In this document: positions 1 through 8,570 of the stretch, piece by piece
Layout of the letters: the number at the start of each line of letters is the position of its first letter
Position numbering within the stretch: the first letter of the stretch is position 1
Assembly (NCBI GenBank): GCA_028692035.1
Contig: JAQUYD010000006.1
Span: forward strand, 1 to 64,000
Origin: Oscillospiraceae bacterium
GTDB lineage: Bacteria > Bacillota > Clostridia > Oscillospirales > Ruminococcaceae
Direction: 5' to 3'
DNA length: 64,000 nucleotides
The notes under the pieces: model-generated
Told to the model about the DNA's origin: nothing
The model's input: only the letters and a program-made list of their open reading frames with translations
The model's database searches: none
Made by a program: the position numbers and the translations under genes

Positions 1-26
1 GGACGGAATGAAGGAGGACAGTGCCT

Positions 27-1202
27 ATGATGAATGAAACAGAAAAAACGACCGCCCTCGTACCATCTGTTGGCGCAGATGGAGGGCAGCCGCTTCGCAA
101 TTCAACTGAGCAAAGTATACCAGACGAGAACGCTGAAATCAATCCCCCTGAGGAAGATTTGCGGGAACTTTACCGTCGGATGCAGCGCATGACTGACCCC
201 CACTACCTGCATACGATTTCCATGACGGAGCTGTATCAAACTTCCTACAAGAGTAGGCCGCCAATCATCGATGGTTTGCTCTATGCCGGGGCGTATATCC
301 TTGCCGGAGCACCGAAAATCGGCAAATCATTTCTTGTGGCGCAGCTCGCCTATCATGTCAGTACCGGGCAAAAGCTCTGGGAATATGATGTCCGTCAGGG
401 CACGGTGTTATACCTTGCCCTCGAGGATGATTTCGGACGCATCCAGAACCGTATGTTCATGATGTATGGCGTGGAGGATACGGACAAGCTCCACTTTGCA
501 ACCGTCGCCGGAAAAATAGGCAACGGATTGGATGAGCAGCTAGAAAACTTCATGCGTGAGCATCCTGACACCAAGCTCATTATCATCGACACCATGCAGA
601 AAATCCGTGAGGCTGGCGGCGAGACATACAGTTATGCCAGCGACTATGAAATTGTCGGGAAGCTAAAACAGTTTGCAGACAAACATTGTATCTGCGTACT
701 GACCGTTCATCACACCCGGAAGCAGCCTGCCGGGGATAGTTTTGAAATGATCTCCGGGACAACAGGCTTGCTGGGCTGCGCGGATGGTTCGCTGCTGATG
801 CAGAAGAAAAAGCGTACAGATATGGATGCCACTATCGATGTTGTCGGGCGTGACCAGCAGGATCAAATTCTCTATTTAAAGAAAGATCCAGAAACGCAAA
901 TTTGGCAGTTGGAGAAAATGGAAAATGAGCTGCACAAGGAGCCACCCGACAGAGTGCTTGAAACTGTATCTAGGCTCGTTTCACCCAATCAGCGCGAATG
1001 GACAGGCTCTCCGTCCGAACTTGCCAATGCTGCCAATGTGGGCATGGCGGCAAACACACTCACAAAATATCTGAATGTCAAGTCCGGCAGATTGTTGGAC
1101 GAATACCATGTCAGCTATGAGAACAAGGCCAAGCACACCGGGCGGCAGGTCAAGCTCGCTTATATGGTGATCGACGCCGTTGACTACGAAGTGATCTCGT
1201 AA
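27..1202 (+). CDS. RepA-like AAA ATPase (replicative helicase type) of the mobile element
   Basis: RecA-fold ATPase of the RepA/AAA_25 type found in plasmids and integrative elements, where it is thought to help replicate the excised element. Visible motifs are a Walker A GAPKIGKS near residue 95, the acidic LALEDD segment, and Walker B LIIIDT near residue 187. The C-terminal part (about 300-390) looks like a small DNA-binding domain. The ORF track starts at GTG 21, but AAGGAGG at 11-17 is correctly spaced for ATG 27 (391 aa). A truncated second copy of its first 80 or so residues lies at 22093. Family assignment is good; replication function is inferred. Confidence 0.85.
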   Translation: MMNETEKTTALVPSVGADGGQPLRNSTEQSIPDENAEINPPEEDLRELYRRMQRMTDPHYLHTISMTELYQTSYKSRPPIIDGLLYAGAYILAGAPKIGKSFLVAQLAYHVSTGQKLWEYDVRQGTVLYLALEDDFGRIQNRMFMMYGVEDTDKLHFATVAGKIGNGLDEQLENFMREHPDTKLIIIDTMQKIREAGGETYSYASDYEIVGKLKQFADKHCICVLTVHHTRKQPAGDSFEMISGTTGLLGCADGSLLMQKKKRTDMDATIDVVGRDQQDQILYLKKDPETQIWQLEKMENELHKEPPDRVLETVSRLVSPNQREWTGSPSELANAANVGMAANTLTKYLNVKSGRLLDEYHVSYENKAKHTGRQVKLAYMVIDAVDYEVIS

Positions 1203-1210
1203 ACACAGGC

Positions 1211-1283
1211 GCGACGGTTGCGACGGTCGCAACGGTGAATATGACACCGCCAAAACAACCGTCGCTATCGTCGCGACCGTCGC
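1211..1283. repeat. Inverted array of GCGACGGT repeats (iteron/cruciform-like)
   Basis: Three near-perfect 9-bp units (GCGACGGTT, GCGACGGTC, GCAACGGTG) lie at 1211-1237. Their imperfect inverted counterpart lies at about 1257-1283, with a loop of about 20 bp. The arms match at roughly 23 of 27 positions. No T-run follows, so a terminator is unlikely. The site lies directly downstream of the RepA-like gene, which fits an origin or a protein-binding site, but function is inferred. Confidence 0.6.
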
Positions 1284-1307
1284 GGGAAGGATTGGATAGG
1301 AAACGAT

Positions 1308-1562
1308 ATGAAAAATGTACAGATTCCGTATGAGCTGTTCGTGGATTTGGTTTTGTACCATCTGAACGGCGAGGAAGATTATGACGAAGAAATCCGGCAG
1401 GGTTTAGAGCAGAAAATCGATGCCATTCTGAACCGGCAGCTCTATTCGCAGTACAAGACCGCCCCCACCGAGGAGCAGCGGGTGCAGGCGAGGCAGGAAT
1501 ATCTTGACCGCCGTGGTGTGCCGCAAAGCTATCGCTGGACTGTTTCTCCTTGGGAGCTATGA
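1308..1562 (+). CDS. Small conserved protein of mobilizable elements, function unknown
   Basis: An 84-residue acidic protein starting MKNVQIPYELF, with no membrane segment or signal peptide. An AGGA-type ribosome site lies just upstream. It resembles short hypothetical proteins that commonly sit between rep and mob genes in Firmicutes mobile elements. No catalytic motif is visible, and the helical, charged sequence fits a small accessory or regulatory protein. Placement after the repeat array and before the mob region supports its being a backbone gene rather than cargo. Function is not assigned. Confidence 0.6.
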   Translation: MKNVQIPYELFVDLVLYHLNGEEDYDEEIRQGLEQKIDAILNRQLYSQYKTAPTEEQRVQARQEYLDRRGVPQSYRWTVSPWEL

Positions 1563-2033
1563 CGGGAGCGTGCCACGCTCCCGTGTCCGGCAGGCAAAAG
1601 GAAACTTATGGGAGTCAAATTAAACACCGCCACATCCTGCCTATTGTAGCTCCCGTCCCCGTCAAGAAATTCGCAGATTTCGAGACGGGCAGGTAGGGAG
1701 ATCAAGCGAATCTCCCTGCCTGTGGACGGTGGATGATTGAACAATTCCATTGTGAAAGCAGACGATGTCCATGCCGCGGAATTGTGATGTGGGTACCACA
1801 TGCAAGCCGTGGCAAAGGCTTCCGCAGAAGCCGCACGCCCCGTTCCCCCTCGGAGAGCCCACGGCACTTTGCAGCCGCAGGATGAAAGTGTCATAGTGGG
1901 TTATTACACTTCCGCACTACGCCCGCAGGCGTGTTTCGGAGTGCAACCGCCGCAGGCGGCTCTTAGCACGGAGATGAAGTGCATCCCCATGGCTTGCAGT
2001 GTCTATACAAACTAAATTGGAGGTATTTTGCTT
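1563..2033 (+). other. Non-coding region upstream of the relaxase, candidate oriT
   Basis: About 470 bp with no convincing gene; the ORFs at 1529-1894 (minus) and 1800-2015 look like shadows. The last 150 bp are rich in dyads: AAGTGT...ACACTT (1886-1911), a second dyad around TAGTG...CACTA, CGCCCGCAGGCG, and the palindrome CCGCCGCAGGCGG (1947-1959). This is followed by an AT-rich stretch with GTGTCTATACAAAC. MobV relaxases nick an oriT normally located just upstream of their own gene, so this is the expected place. The exact nic site cannot be told by eye. Confidence 0.45.
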
Positions 2034-3296
2034 ATGGCAAGAGGCGATGGTGTGAATCGTACCAGCGCAAGAAATATGAATATGACAGCCAAAGATATTA
2101 GCAACGCGCAACGCCATAATGAGCGCGAAAAGGAATCCTACACGAATCAAGATATTGTACCTGACCGCACCAGCATGAACGTCCACTTCAAGACGCCGAC
2201 CGGCAGCTATGCGGAAATGTTTGAACAGATGGCGGCTGACGGCGTGATCTCCACCCGTGGGTTGAAGGCAGATGCCAATCTTTACGGAGAACTAATTTTT
2301 GATGTAAACTCAGCCTACTTCCACAACCACGGCGGCTATGAGTTTGCAAAACAATTTTACACCGATGCCTACAAAGCTGCAATTAAAATTGTAGGCGGTG
2401 AGCAATATATTTTGTCGGCGGTCATGCATGCCGATGAACGTAACCGGGCTATGTCGGAGGCACTGGGGCAGGATGTATATCACTACCATCTGCATGTTGT
2501 ATATGTCCCTGTCGTGGAAAAACAAATCAAGTGGTCAACGCGGTGTAAGGATAAATCGCTGGTCGGTACAGTCAAGGAAACCATTATGCAGGTTAGCTCC
2601 AGCAAAAAGTGGTTATCCAAACCGGCGGTCGATGATACTGGTACCCCATTACTTACAAAGAGCGGAAAACCGGTCTTGAGAAAATCCTACTCCATCTTGC
2701 AAGACGATTTCTATAATGATATGCGACAAGCTGGATATAACGATGTAGAACGCGGTGAGCGTGGCAGTTCTGAGGAACATTTGACCGTGACCCAGTTCAA
2801 GGTCGAGCAGGAACAGGCACGGCTGACCGAGTTGGTAGAACGCTCGGATCAGAAGGAGCAGCAGGCGGCAGCCTTGGATAAAAAGATTGCAAAAATCCAA
2901 AAGCAGCAGACAGCTATTGATGCGGTGGATCAGATCGAAGCAAAAACCTTGCCCTTAAGTTCAAAGGTCATACTGGAACGATCTGAGTACGAAAGTCTTG
3001 CGGTAGCAGCGAAAAAATATGTCGCTCAGGAAAAGAAAGAATCCATATTGCAAAAGGCGCTGGAGGCAGCGCATAAGGTGATCGCAGGCCTCGAAGCCAA
3101 AATTGTAGCGCTTACTAAGGAGTTGTCCGAATATAAGTCCGTCCGAAATAAACTCAATACAGCGGGGCTGGAACAGGAAAATGAAGCTCTCCATGGCAAA
3201 CTACGCAGCTATGAATCCGTCATTGAGCGAAATGGCCTTTGGCATTTATTTGGAAGAAATAAGGTGAAAACACACACAAGGGACGATGCTCGATAA
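2034..3296 (+). CDS. MobV-family relaxase (Pre/Mob plasmid mobilization protein)
   Basis: Relaxase that nicks oriT and pilots the single strand through a helper conjugation channel. The N-terminal motif RHNEREKESY near residue 30 is the MobV motif I type. The metal-binding histidine motif is YHYHLHVVYVP near residue 150, preceded by HADE. The last 150 residues are charged and predicted coiled coil, as usual in this family. The ORF track starts at TTG 2028, but GGAGG at 2019-2023 favours ATG 2034 (420 aa). No type IV secretion genes are visible, so the element would be mobilizable rather than self-transmissible. Confidence 0.9.
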   Translation: MARGDGVNRTSARNMNMTAKDISNAQRHNEREKESYTNQDIVPDRTSMNVHFKTPTGSYAEMFEQMAADGVISTRGLKADANLYGELIFDVNSAYFHNHGGYEFAKQFYTDAYKAAIKIVGGEQYILSAVMHADERNRAMSEALGQDVYHYHLHVVYVPVVEKQIKWSTRCKDKSLVGTVKETIMQVSSSKKWLSKPAVDDTGTPLLTKSGKPVLRKSYSILQDDFYNDMRQAGYNDVERGERGSSEEHLTVTQFKVEQEQARLTELVERSDQKEQQAAALDKKIAKIQKQQTAIDAVDQIEAKTLPLSSKVILERSEYESLAVAAKKYVAQEKKESILQKALEAAHKVIAGLEAKIVALTKELSEYKSVRNKLNTAGLEQENEALHGKLRSYESVIERNGLWHLFGRNKVKTHTRDDAR

Positions 3297-3340
3297 TTTC
3301 TGTGTAGAGCCGAGAAAAACAAATTTTATTCGTTGGGGGT

Positions 3341-3370
3341 GGTCCAAATGAACACCGCATCGTTTGGACC
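3341..3370. repeat. Short inverted repeat after the relaxase gene
   Basis: Perfect 8-bp arms GGTCCAAA and TTTGGACC flank a 14-base loop in the gap between the relaxase and the next small gene. No T-run follows, so it is not a classical terminator. It may be an RNA hairpin or a protein site; no function is assigned. Confidence 0.4.
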
Positions 3371-3442
3371 ATCTCCGATGGAAAATCCGTCAGGTTTTAC
3401 GGCTGTTGAGCCGACAAAATTGCATTAAAAATGGAGGTATTT

Positions 3443-3736
3443 ATGAAAACAGGTCTTTCCAAGAAACAAAAGGCAACAAACATCTATTTTAATGAAGACA
3501 GCTCGATAATTGAGGTCTGTACTTACAACACTAATCTCAAAAACAGGCTCACCAAATATGCGGGGCAATATTCCGGTGAGTGCAGGCTGATTGATGATGA
3601 CGAAAACGGCTGCCTGACTTTTGAAATCAATAAAGGACGCTTTGGCTTCAAGCTTACAGCCCCGTACAGCCAAGAACGCCGCAAGGCTGCTGGTCAGTTG
3701 GCAAAGAAAGAAAATCTAAAGAGGAACGGATCATGA
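3443..3736 (+). CDS. Small conserved mobile-element protein, function unknown
   Basis: A 97-residue protein starting MKTGLSKKQKATNIYF. The ORF track begins at 3431, but GGAGG at 3433-3437 points to ATG 3443. It has the pattern of a small family carried next to mob genes in Firmicutes elements (YNTNLKNRL, then RLIDDDENG, then LTAPYSQERRKAA). No enzyme motif or membrane segment is visible. Its stop overlaps the next start, so the two genes are probably translated together. Function is not assigned. Confidence 0.65.
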   Translation: MKTGLSKKQKATNIYFNEDSSIIEVCTYNTNLKNRLTKYAGQYSGECRLIDDDENGCLTFEINKGRFGFKLTAPYSQERRKAAGQLAKKENLKRNGS

Positions 3737-3978
3737 AAGTTATATCCTGTGAGTTCAATATGGATACTGCCTATGTGGAGCTGCAGCTGGACGATGGGAC
3801 ACTGATTGCCATTGATACCATCTCCGTGGAAAACGAAATCGCGGAGAATATATACCAGCGTTCAGAGCTGGACTGGCTAATCTACAACAAGCCGCTTGAA
3901 TACGCAGATATAATCTTGAATGGAGACCCAGCAAAGTATCTGAAAGCAATTACCAGGTATAAGCCATTTGATGAATGA
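3733..3978 (+). CDS. DUF6061-like small protein
   Basis: An 81-residue acidic protein with the segment ERSELDWLIYNKPLEYA-like (here YQRSELDWLIYNKPLEY), which I associate with the DUF6061 family; this was not searched. It starts four bases inside the previous gene (ATGA-type overlap), so the pair forms a two-gene unit. No catalytic residues or membrane segments are visible. It is a frequent passenger next to relaxase genes, and its function is unknown. Confidence 0.65.
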   Translation: MKVISCEFNMDTAYVELQLDDGTLIAIDTISVENEIAENIYQRSELDWLIYNKPLEYADIILNGDPAKYLKAITRYKPFDE

Positions 3979-3985
3979 CCACACC

Positions 3986-4015
3986 GTCGCCCGTTGGAAA
4001 AAAGAAACGGGCGAC
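3986..4015 (+). terminator. GC-rich hairpin closing the mob unit
   Basis: Perfect 10-bp stem GTCGCCCGTT / AACGGGCGAC with a 10-base A-rich loop, starting 7 bp after the small gene stop. Only a short ATTTCC follows, so it is a weak or incomplete intrinsic terminator separating the mob unit from the restriction operon. Confidence 0.5.
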
Positions 4016-4058
4016 ATTTCCAACAAAGGTTATTTATCTCCCATGACAAAAATTATTC

Positions 4059-4087
4059 TTGACTTTTGCGGTGGGTTTGCATATAAT
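4059..4087 (+). promoter_or_regulatory. Sigma-70 type promoter of the restriction/CBASS operon
   Basis: -35 TTGACT (4059-4064) and -10 TATAAT (4082-4087) with a 17-bp spacer, followed by a leader of about 50 bases before hsdS. It is the only strong promoter seen before hsdR, so it probably drives the whole packed operon. Confidence 0.75.
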
Positions 4088-4144
4088 ATAGTTGAGCCCT
4101 TCTTAAGGGTGAAATTTTTGCAATGTTAAAGTTATTTTTTTCTC

Positions 4145-4762
4145 ATGACAAAGGAGTTGGTAAGACTGAAACTCGGAGATATTGCTTCTGTTAGGAGCGG
4201 CTTGGTATTATCGCGGAAGCTTTCAAAAACGCCTACGCAATATCGATATCAACTTATTAATTTACGCTCTATCAATCAGGCTGGCTATATTGAGACTGAG
4301 AATGTTGATTTATATGACGCGACAGAACCGCTGAGTTCTGAGTATCTGGCACATACAGGGGATGTTGTGATCCGGCTGACAGCACCATACACTGCCGTGT
4401 TGATTGATGACACTACATCGGGAATGGTCATCTCATCGAACTTGGTTGTGATTCGCGCGGATGCAAGCCAGATTTTGCCTGAGTACCTATACTGGCTTTT
4501 GAATACGCCTAAGGTAAAACGCCAGATATATGAAAACACTTCGAGCAACATGCTTGGTGCTATTAAGCCACGATATTTTGCTGATTTTGAGGTAAGTCTT
4601 CTATCAATGGAAAATCAGGAGACGATTGCGGCACTGAACCTTTTGGCGCACAAGGAACGTCAGCTTTTGAATGAGCTGGCAATGGAAAAAGAAAAATACT
4701 ATTCCTACACAATTAATGAGATACAAAAACAGATGAGAAGAGGTAACCGTCATGACGACTAA
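4145..4762 (+). CDS. hsdS: Half-length type I restriction specificity subunit (single TRD)
   Basis: HsdS-type protein of 205 aa with one target recognition domain followed by one helical spacer (ENQETIAALNLLAHKERQLL). A normal HsdS is about 400 aa with two TRDs. Typical TRD features include the LKLGDIASVRSG start, GDVVIRLTAPYTAV and LLNTPKVKRQIY. It overlaps hsdM by 11 bp. A complete hsdS lies downstream at 9384, so this copy may act as a half-subunit that dimerises, supply alternative specificity, or be a remnant. ATG 4145 lacks a clear upstream ribosome site; an AAAGGAG lies just inside, so a slightly later start is possible. Confidence 0.8.
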   Translation: MTKELVRLKLGDIASVRSGLVLSRKLSKTPTQYRYQLINLRSINQAGYIETENVDLYDATEPLSSEYLAHTGDVVIRLTAPYTAVLIDDTTSGMVISSNLVVIRADASQILPEYLYWLLNTPKVKRQIYENTSSNMLGAIKPRYFADFEVSLLSMENQETIAALNLLAHKERQLLNELAMEKEKYYSYTINEIQKQMRRGNRHDD

Positions 4763-6287
4763 AAGTGATATTGAGCGCGTTCTCTGGAGCGCCTGCGACA
4801 GCTTCCGGGGAAAGATTGACAGCTCTCGCTATAAAGACTATATCCTATCCATGCTTTTTGTAAAATATCTAAGCGATGTTTCTAAGGAAAAGCACGACGA
4901 ATACATGAAGCAGTACAATGGTGATGAGCGCCGTGTGGCACGAGCTATGAGCCGCGAGCGTTTTACCTTGGACGAAGACTCCACATTTGACTACCTGTAT
5001 GAAAACCGCAACGATTCCGAGATCGGTCAAAAAATCAATGTTGCGCTCTCCCACATTGAGGAACACAACAGTGGCAAGCTCCGAAACGTATTCCGTGCCA
5101 TTGACTTTAATTCTCAGGTGGACTTCGGCGACGTAAAGGAAAAGAATGCAACTTTGCGCAATCTGCTGGAGGATTTCAGTGGCATTGACCTTCGTCCCGG
5201 ACAGCTTGGCTCCGCCGATATCATTGGCGACGCCTATGAATATATGATCGCAAACTTTGCCTCAGATGCGGGCAAAAAGGGCGGAGAATTTTTTACCCCC
5301 AGTCAGGTTTCGGAACTGGTAGCATCCCTCGTAAAGCCGAGGGAGAATGATCGCATATATGACCCCACCTGCGGAAGCGGAGGCCTTTTGCTCAAGGCCT
5401 ATAAAAAAGTACACAGCGGCAAGGTTGCAATCTACGGACAGGAGCTGAACGCCCAGACCTGGGCACTCTGCACCATGAATATGTTCCTCCACGGTGTGGA
5501 TGACGCCCGCATCTGGCAGGGTGATACGCTGGCGAACCCTCAGAACATTGAAGATGACAAGCTCATGAAGTTCCAGTGTGTTGTCGCGAATCCGCCGTTC
5601 AGTCTGGACAAATGGGACAGCGGATTTCTCTCCAACGCGCCGGTGGATGCCAAAGGAAAAAAGCAGGAGAAAATGACAGCTTCCCTTGACTCGTGGAAAC
5701 GTTTTGACTGGGGCGTACCGCCGTCCTCCAAGGGCGACTATGCGTTTGTACTTCATATGTTGGCAAGCCTTGATGCTGAGAATGGACGCATGGCGATCGT
5801 GTTACCCCACGGTGTGCTGTTCCGTGGCGCCAGCGAAGGAAAAATCCGCAAACAGATCGTTGAATTCAATCTGCTTGATGCTGTCATCGGACTGCCGGCG
5901 AACCTGTTCTACGGCACCGGTATTCCCGCCTGCATTTTGGTATTCAAGAAGAATCGTACCCGCCGGGATGTGCTCTTTATTGACGCTTCCAGCGATGGAA
6001 ACTATGAAAAAGGAAAGAATCAGAACATCCTGCGTAACGAGGATATAGCCAAAATTGTCAGTACCTACGATGCACGCCAGAGCGTGGAAAAGTATGCGTA
6101 TGTTGCGTCCTTCGATGAAATCAAGGAGAATGACTTCAACCTGAATATTCCCCGCTATGTTGATACCTTTGAAGAGGAAGAACTGGTGGACATCGATGAG
6201 GTGAAGCGGAATATTACCAATATTGAAGTGGAACTTGCCGAAGTACAGGCGCAGATGAAGAAATATTTAAACGAATTGGGGTTGTGA
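4752..6287 (+). CDS. hsdM: Type I restriction-modification DNA methyltransferase subunit
   Basis: N6-adenine methyltransferase subunit of the type I complex (511 aa, normal length). The N-terminal helical HsdM domain (VLWSACDSFRGKIDSSRYKDY) is followed by the SAM-binding motif DPTCGSGGLLLKA near residue 205 and the catalytic NPPF near residue 285. The C-terminal tail is coiled, for HsdS contact. It overlaps the upstream half hsdS and its TGA stop overlaps the ATG of the next gene (TGATG), tying it translationally to the CBASS effector. It methylates host DNA with HsdS and is required for cleavage with HsdR. Confidence 0.95.
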   Translation: MTTKSDIERVLWSACDSFRGKIDSSRYKDYILSMLFVKYLSDVSKEKHDEYMKQYNGDERRVARAMSRERFTLDEDSTFDYLYENRNDSEIGQKINVALSHIEEHNSGKLRNVFRAIDFNSQVDFGDVKEKNATLRNLLEDFSGIDLRPGQLGSADIIGDAYEYMIANFASDAGKKGGEFFTPSQVSELVASLVKPRENDRIYDPTCGSGGLLLKAYKKVHSGKVAIYGQELNAQTWALCTMNMFLHGVDDARIWQGDTLANPQNIEDDKLMKFQCVVANPPFSLDKWDSGFLSNAPVDAKGKKQEKMTASLDSWKRFDWGVPPSSKGDYAFVLHMLASLDAENGRMAIVLPHGVLFRGASEGKIRKQIVEFNLLDAVIGLPANLFYGTGIPACILVFKKNRTRRDVLFIDASSDGNYEKGKNQNILRNEDIAKIVSTYDARQSVEKYAYVASFDEIKENDFNLNIPRYVDTFEEEELVDIDEVKRNITNIEVELAEVQAQMKKYLNELGL

Positions 6288-7426
6288 TGGCAAAAGTGAA
6301 TTCAGAAATTGGTCGGACAGCAATCGATGAAAAAGTGCGAATGAAGTTATGGGCTGTCTCGGGTGGAAGATGTGAGCTATGCAATAGATTGTTGTACCAG
6401 GATCTTGTTTTCGGTTACGATGGAAATTTTGGAGAAATGGCGCATATTCATGCTGTCAGTGAAGGTGGCCCCCGCCACAAATATGGCATGACCATCGGCG
6501 AAAAGAATAATATTGACAATTTAATGTTGCTATGCGAAGAACATCATCACATGATAGATACGCACTCTGAAGATTTTAAGGAAGGGTTATTAATTAGGAA
6601 AAAGATAGCTCACGAAGCAAGAATTCGTGAGGTCACAGGAATCCCAAGTGAGCAGAGCTGCAGAATCATAACATATTTCTCAAATATTGATAATCAGGCA
6701 GAGTTTAGTTCAGAAAGACTTCTTCGTGAAGCTGTCCTGCTTTCGGGGCGTGTTCCAATGCAAGAGCCAATAATCAATCTAAGTGCTGACTCTTGTACGA
6801 GATATACGGCGAGTGAAACTGTTTTTCAACAAAAATCTCAAGAATTGGAGCGAGATTTTAAAAATTGGTTTGATGCTGTGATAAAAAGCAAGGATAGTAT
6901 CGGTATTTTCGCGCTTGCTCCACAACCACTATTATTTAAGCTTGGCACGCTCATTAACGATCAATACAACACGGTTGCATTCCAGTGCCATAGAAGTGGA
7001 CATAAATGGGCTTGGCCGAAAGCGGTAGCATCAGTTGAATTTCAATTCTCGAATACAAAGGAAGGAAAAACAGATGCGCTGGCTTTGGTAATTGATCTCA
7101 GCGCTCCTGTATGTGATGATAGAATCACATTTGTGCTTGGCGATGATGCTACAATTTATCATATAACGATAGATGAACCATCAAGGACTTTTGTATCCGG
7201 AGAAATCATTCAGGAAGAGTTTGTAAAAGTGTTCCGTGCCGCAATGGAAACTCTAAAAAATTTGCGCCCTGCGCCAGAATGTATTCATATTTTTCCTGTT
7301 ATGCCGAATTCTTTGGCAGTACGCGCCGGAATGGACTATATGCCTAAGGCGGATCTGCCAGTTATGATTTATGAGCAAGCAAATCAAGCAGATGGCTTTT
7401 TTAAGGCACTAACAATAGGAGGTTAA
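6287..7426 (+). CDS. cap5: CBASS effector: HNH endonuclease with SAVED domain (Cap5-like)
   Basis: Nuclease effector of cyclic-oligonucleotide anti-phage signalling. The first 100 residues are an HNH/treble-clef nuclease: GGRCELC zinc cysteines near 29-32, AHIHAVSEGG near 52-60, then NNIDNLMLLCEEHHHMID near 74-90. The remaining 270 residues fit a SAVED ligand-sensing domain (for example GIFALAPQPLLFKLG and the end segment HIFPVMPNSLAVRAG). In this family, binding of a cyclic di- or trinucleotide makes the protein oligomerise and degrade DNA. Start is ATG 6287, overlapping the hsdM stop. One base separates it from the CD-NTase gene. The ligand cannot be told from sequence alone. Confidence 0.88.
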   Translation: MAKVNSEIGRTAIDEKVRMKLWAVSGGRCELCNRLLYQDLVFGYDGNFGEMAHIHAVSEGGPRHKYGMTIGEKNNIDNLMLLCEEHHHMIDTHSEDFKEGLLIRKKIAHEARIREVTGIPSEQSCRIITYFSNIDNQAEFSSERLLREAVLLSGRVPMQEPIINLSADSCTRYTASETVFQQKSQELERDFKNWFDAVIKSKDSIGIFALAPQPLLFKLGTLINDQYNTVAFQCHRSGHKWAWPKAVASVEFQFSNTKEGKTDALALVIDLSAPVCDDRITFVLGDDATIYHITIDEPSRTFVSGEIIQEEFVKVFRAAMETLKNLRPAPECIHIFPVMPNSLAVRAGMDYMPKADLPVMIYEQANQADGFFKALTIGG

Positions 7427-7427
7427 A

Positions 7428-8570
7428 ATGACAGATCAAGAAAAGATTCTGGGTATGCTCCTAAGTGGAATTGCAGACGAGATAAATATCACACCGACAA
7501 TGCAAGATAAAGCTATTAATAGCTATACTGCTGTTGGCAAGTGGATCGGTGATGGGTTGGACTATGATGTAAAAATAATGCCGCAGGGCTCCATGAATTT
7601 GGGAACGGTCATTAAGCCTATTGATGACCGAGACGATTATGACATGGACCTTGTATGCTTGCTTAAAAACGGTCAGTATCTTTCCTTAAAAGATATCAAG
7701 AATCTGGTTGGTGATCGGCTAAAAGAAAACGCTACATACTTTCAGAAACTTGAAAAAGAAGGTAAGCGCTGCTGGACGATGCAATATGATGAATTCCATA
7801 TGGACGTTTTGCCATGTGTTCCCCAAAATGGTTATTTTATCGAACCCAATATCACAGCGATTAAACTGACACACAAAATCGGCGACGGAATATATGCGCC
7901 ACGGTACAGCAATCCTTACGCATATTACAAGTGGTTTGATAACCGTATGAAAGATATCCTTTTGATCGAAAAGCGAGCCTTTGCTGTACAGAACAAGACT
8001 GAAATTGATAAAGTTCCAACATACAAAATGCGCACCCCTCTTCAAAAGGCAATTCAGTTGCTGAAACGTCATAGGGATATCTGCTTTCAAAATGCTTCGG
8101 ATGCTGCACCAATATCAATTATTATCACAACTCTTGCAGCATGGGCTTATAACGGTGAGACGAACGTATATGAAGCACTTTGCAATATCTTGGAACGAAT
8201 GCCCCAACACATTGAATGTCGGGATGGTATTTATTGGGTAGAAAATCCAACTATGCCGGAAGAAAACTTTGCTGACAAATGGAATGCAGAACCGAACAAG
8301 CGGACTACATTTAAGAGTTGGCTTGGCAGAGCAAGAAAAGAGCTAATTGATAATCCGCTTGCGCGCTTTGGAATGGATGGAATTGCAGAAGAATACAAGA
8401 AATATCTTGGAGAGAGACCAGTTCAGCGTGCATTTAATGCGGTGGGTGACAAAACGCGTATAGCGAGGGAACGGGGAGAACTTACAATCAATGGCCTCAC
8501 TGGGGGACTCTCTGCATCCGCTAAACATAGTGGCTATCCAGTAAAGGAGCATACGTTTTGGGGTGAATAA
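7428..8570 (+). CDS. cdn: CBASS CD-NTase (cGAS/DncV-like cyclic oligonucleotide synthase)
   Basis: Nucleotidyltransferase that makes the CBASS second messenger after phage infection. The active-site signature is complete: GSMNLGT near residue 54, DDYDMDLV with metal-binding Asp near 72 and 74, and the third Asp in FHMDVLPC near 126. Length (380 aa) is normal. The C-terminus ends in ...KEHTFWGE, a short tail ending in Gly-Glu. CD-NTases of type II CBASS are conjugated through their C-terminus, which fits the E2-like gene immediately downstream (8-bp overlap). The ribosome site AGGAGG at 7417-7422 is strong. Clade and product are not assigned. Confidence 0.88.
   Translation: MTDQEKILGMLLSGIADEINITPTMQDKAINSYTAVGKWIGDGLDYDVKIMPQGSMNLGTVIKPIDDRDDYDMDLVCLLKNGQYLSLKDIKNLVGDRLKENATYFQKLEKEGKRCWTMQYDEFHMDVLPCVPQNGYFIEPNITAIKLTHKIGDGIYAPRYSNPYAYYKWFDNRMKDILLIEKRAFAVQNKTEIDKVPTYKMRTPLQKAIQLLKRHRDICFQNASDAAPISIIITTLAAWAYNGETNVYEALCNILERMPQHIECRDGIYWVENPTMPEENFADKWNAEPNKRTTFKSWLGRARKELIDNPLARFGMDGIAEEYKKYLGERPVQRAFNAVGDKTRIARERGELTINGLTGGLSASAKHSGYPVKEHTFWGE

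Noticed and set aside
1800-2015. 71-codon plus-strand ORF before the relaxase
   Set aside because: It lacks a ribosome site and runs through the dyad-rich candidate oriT.
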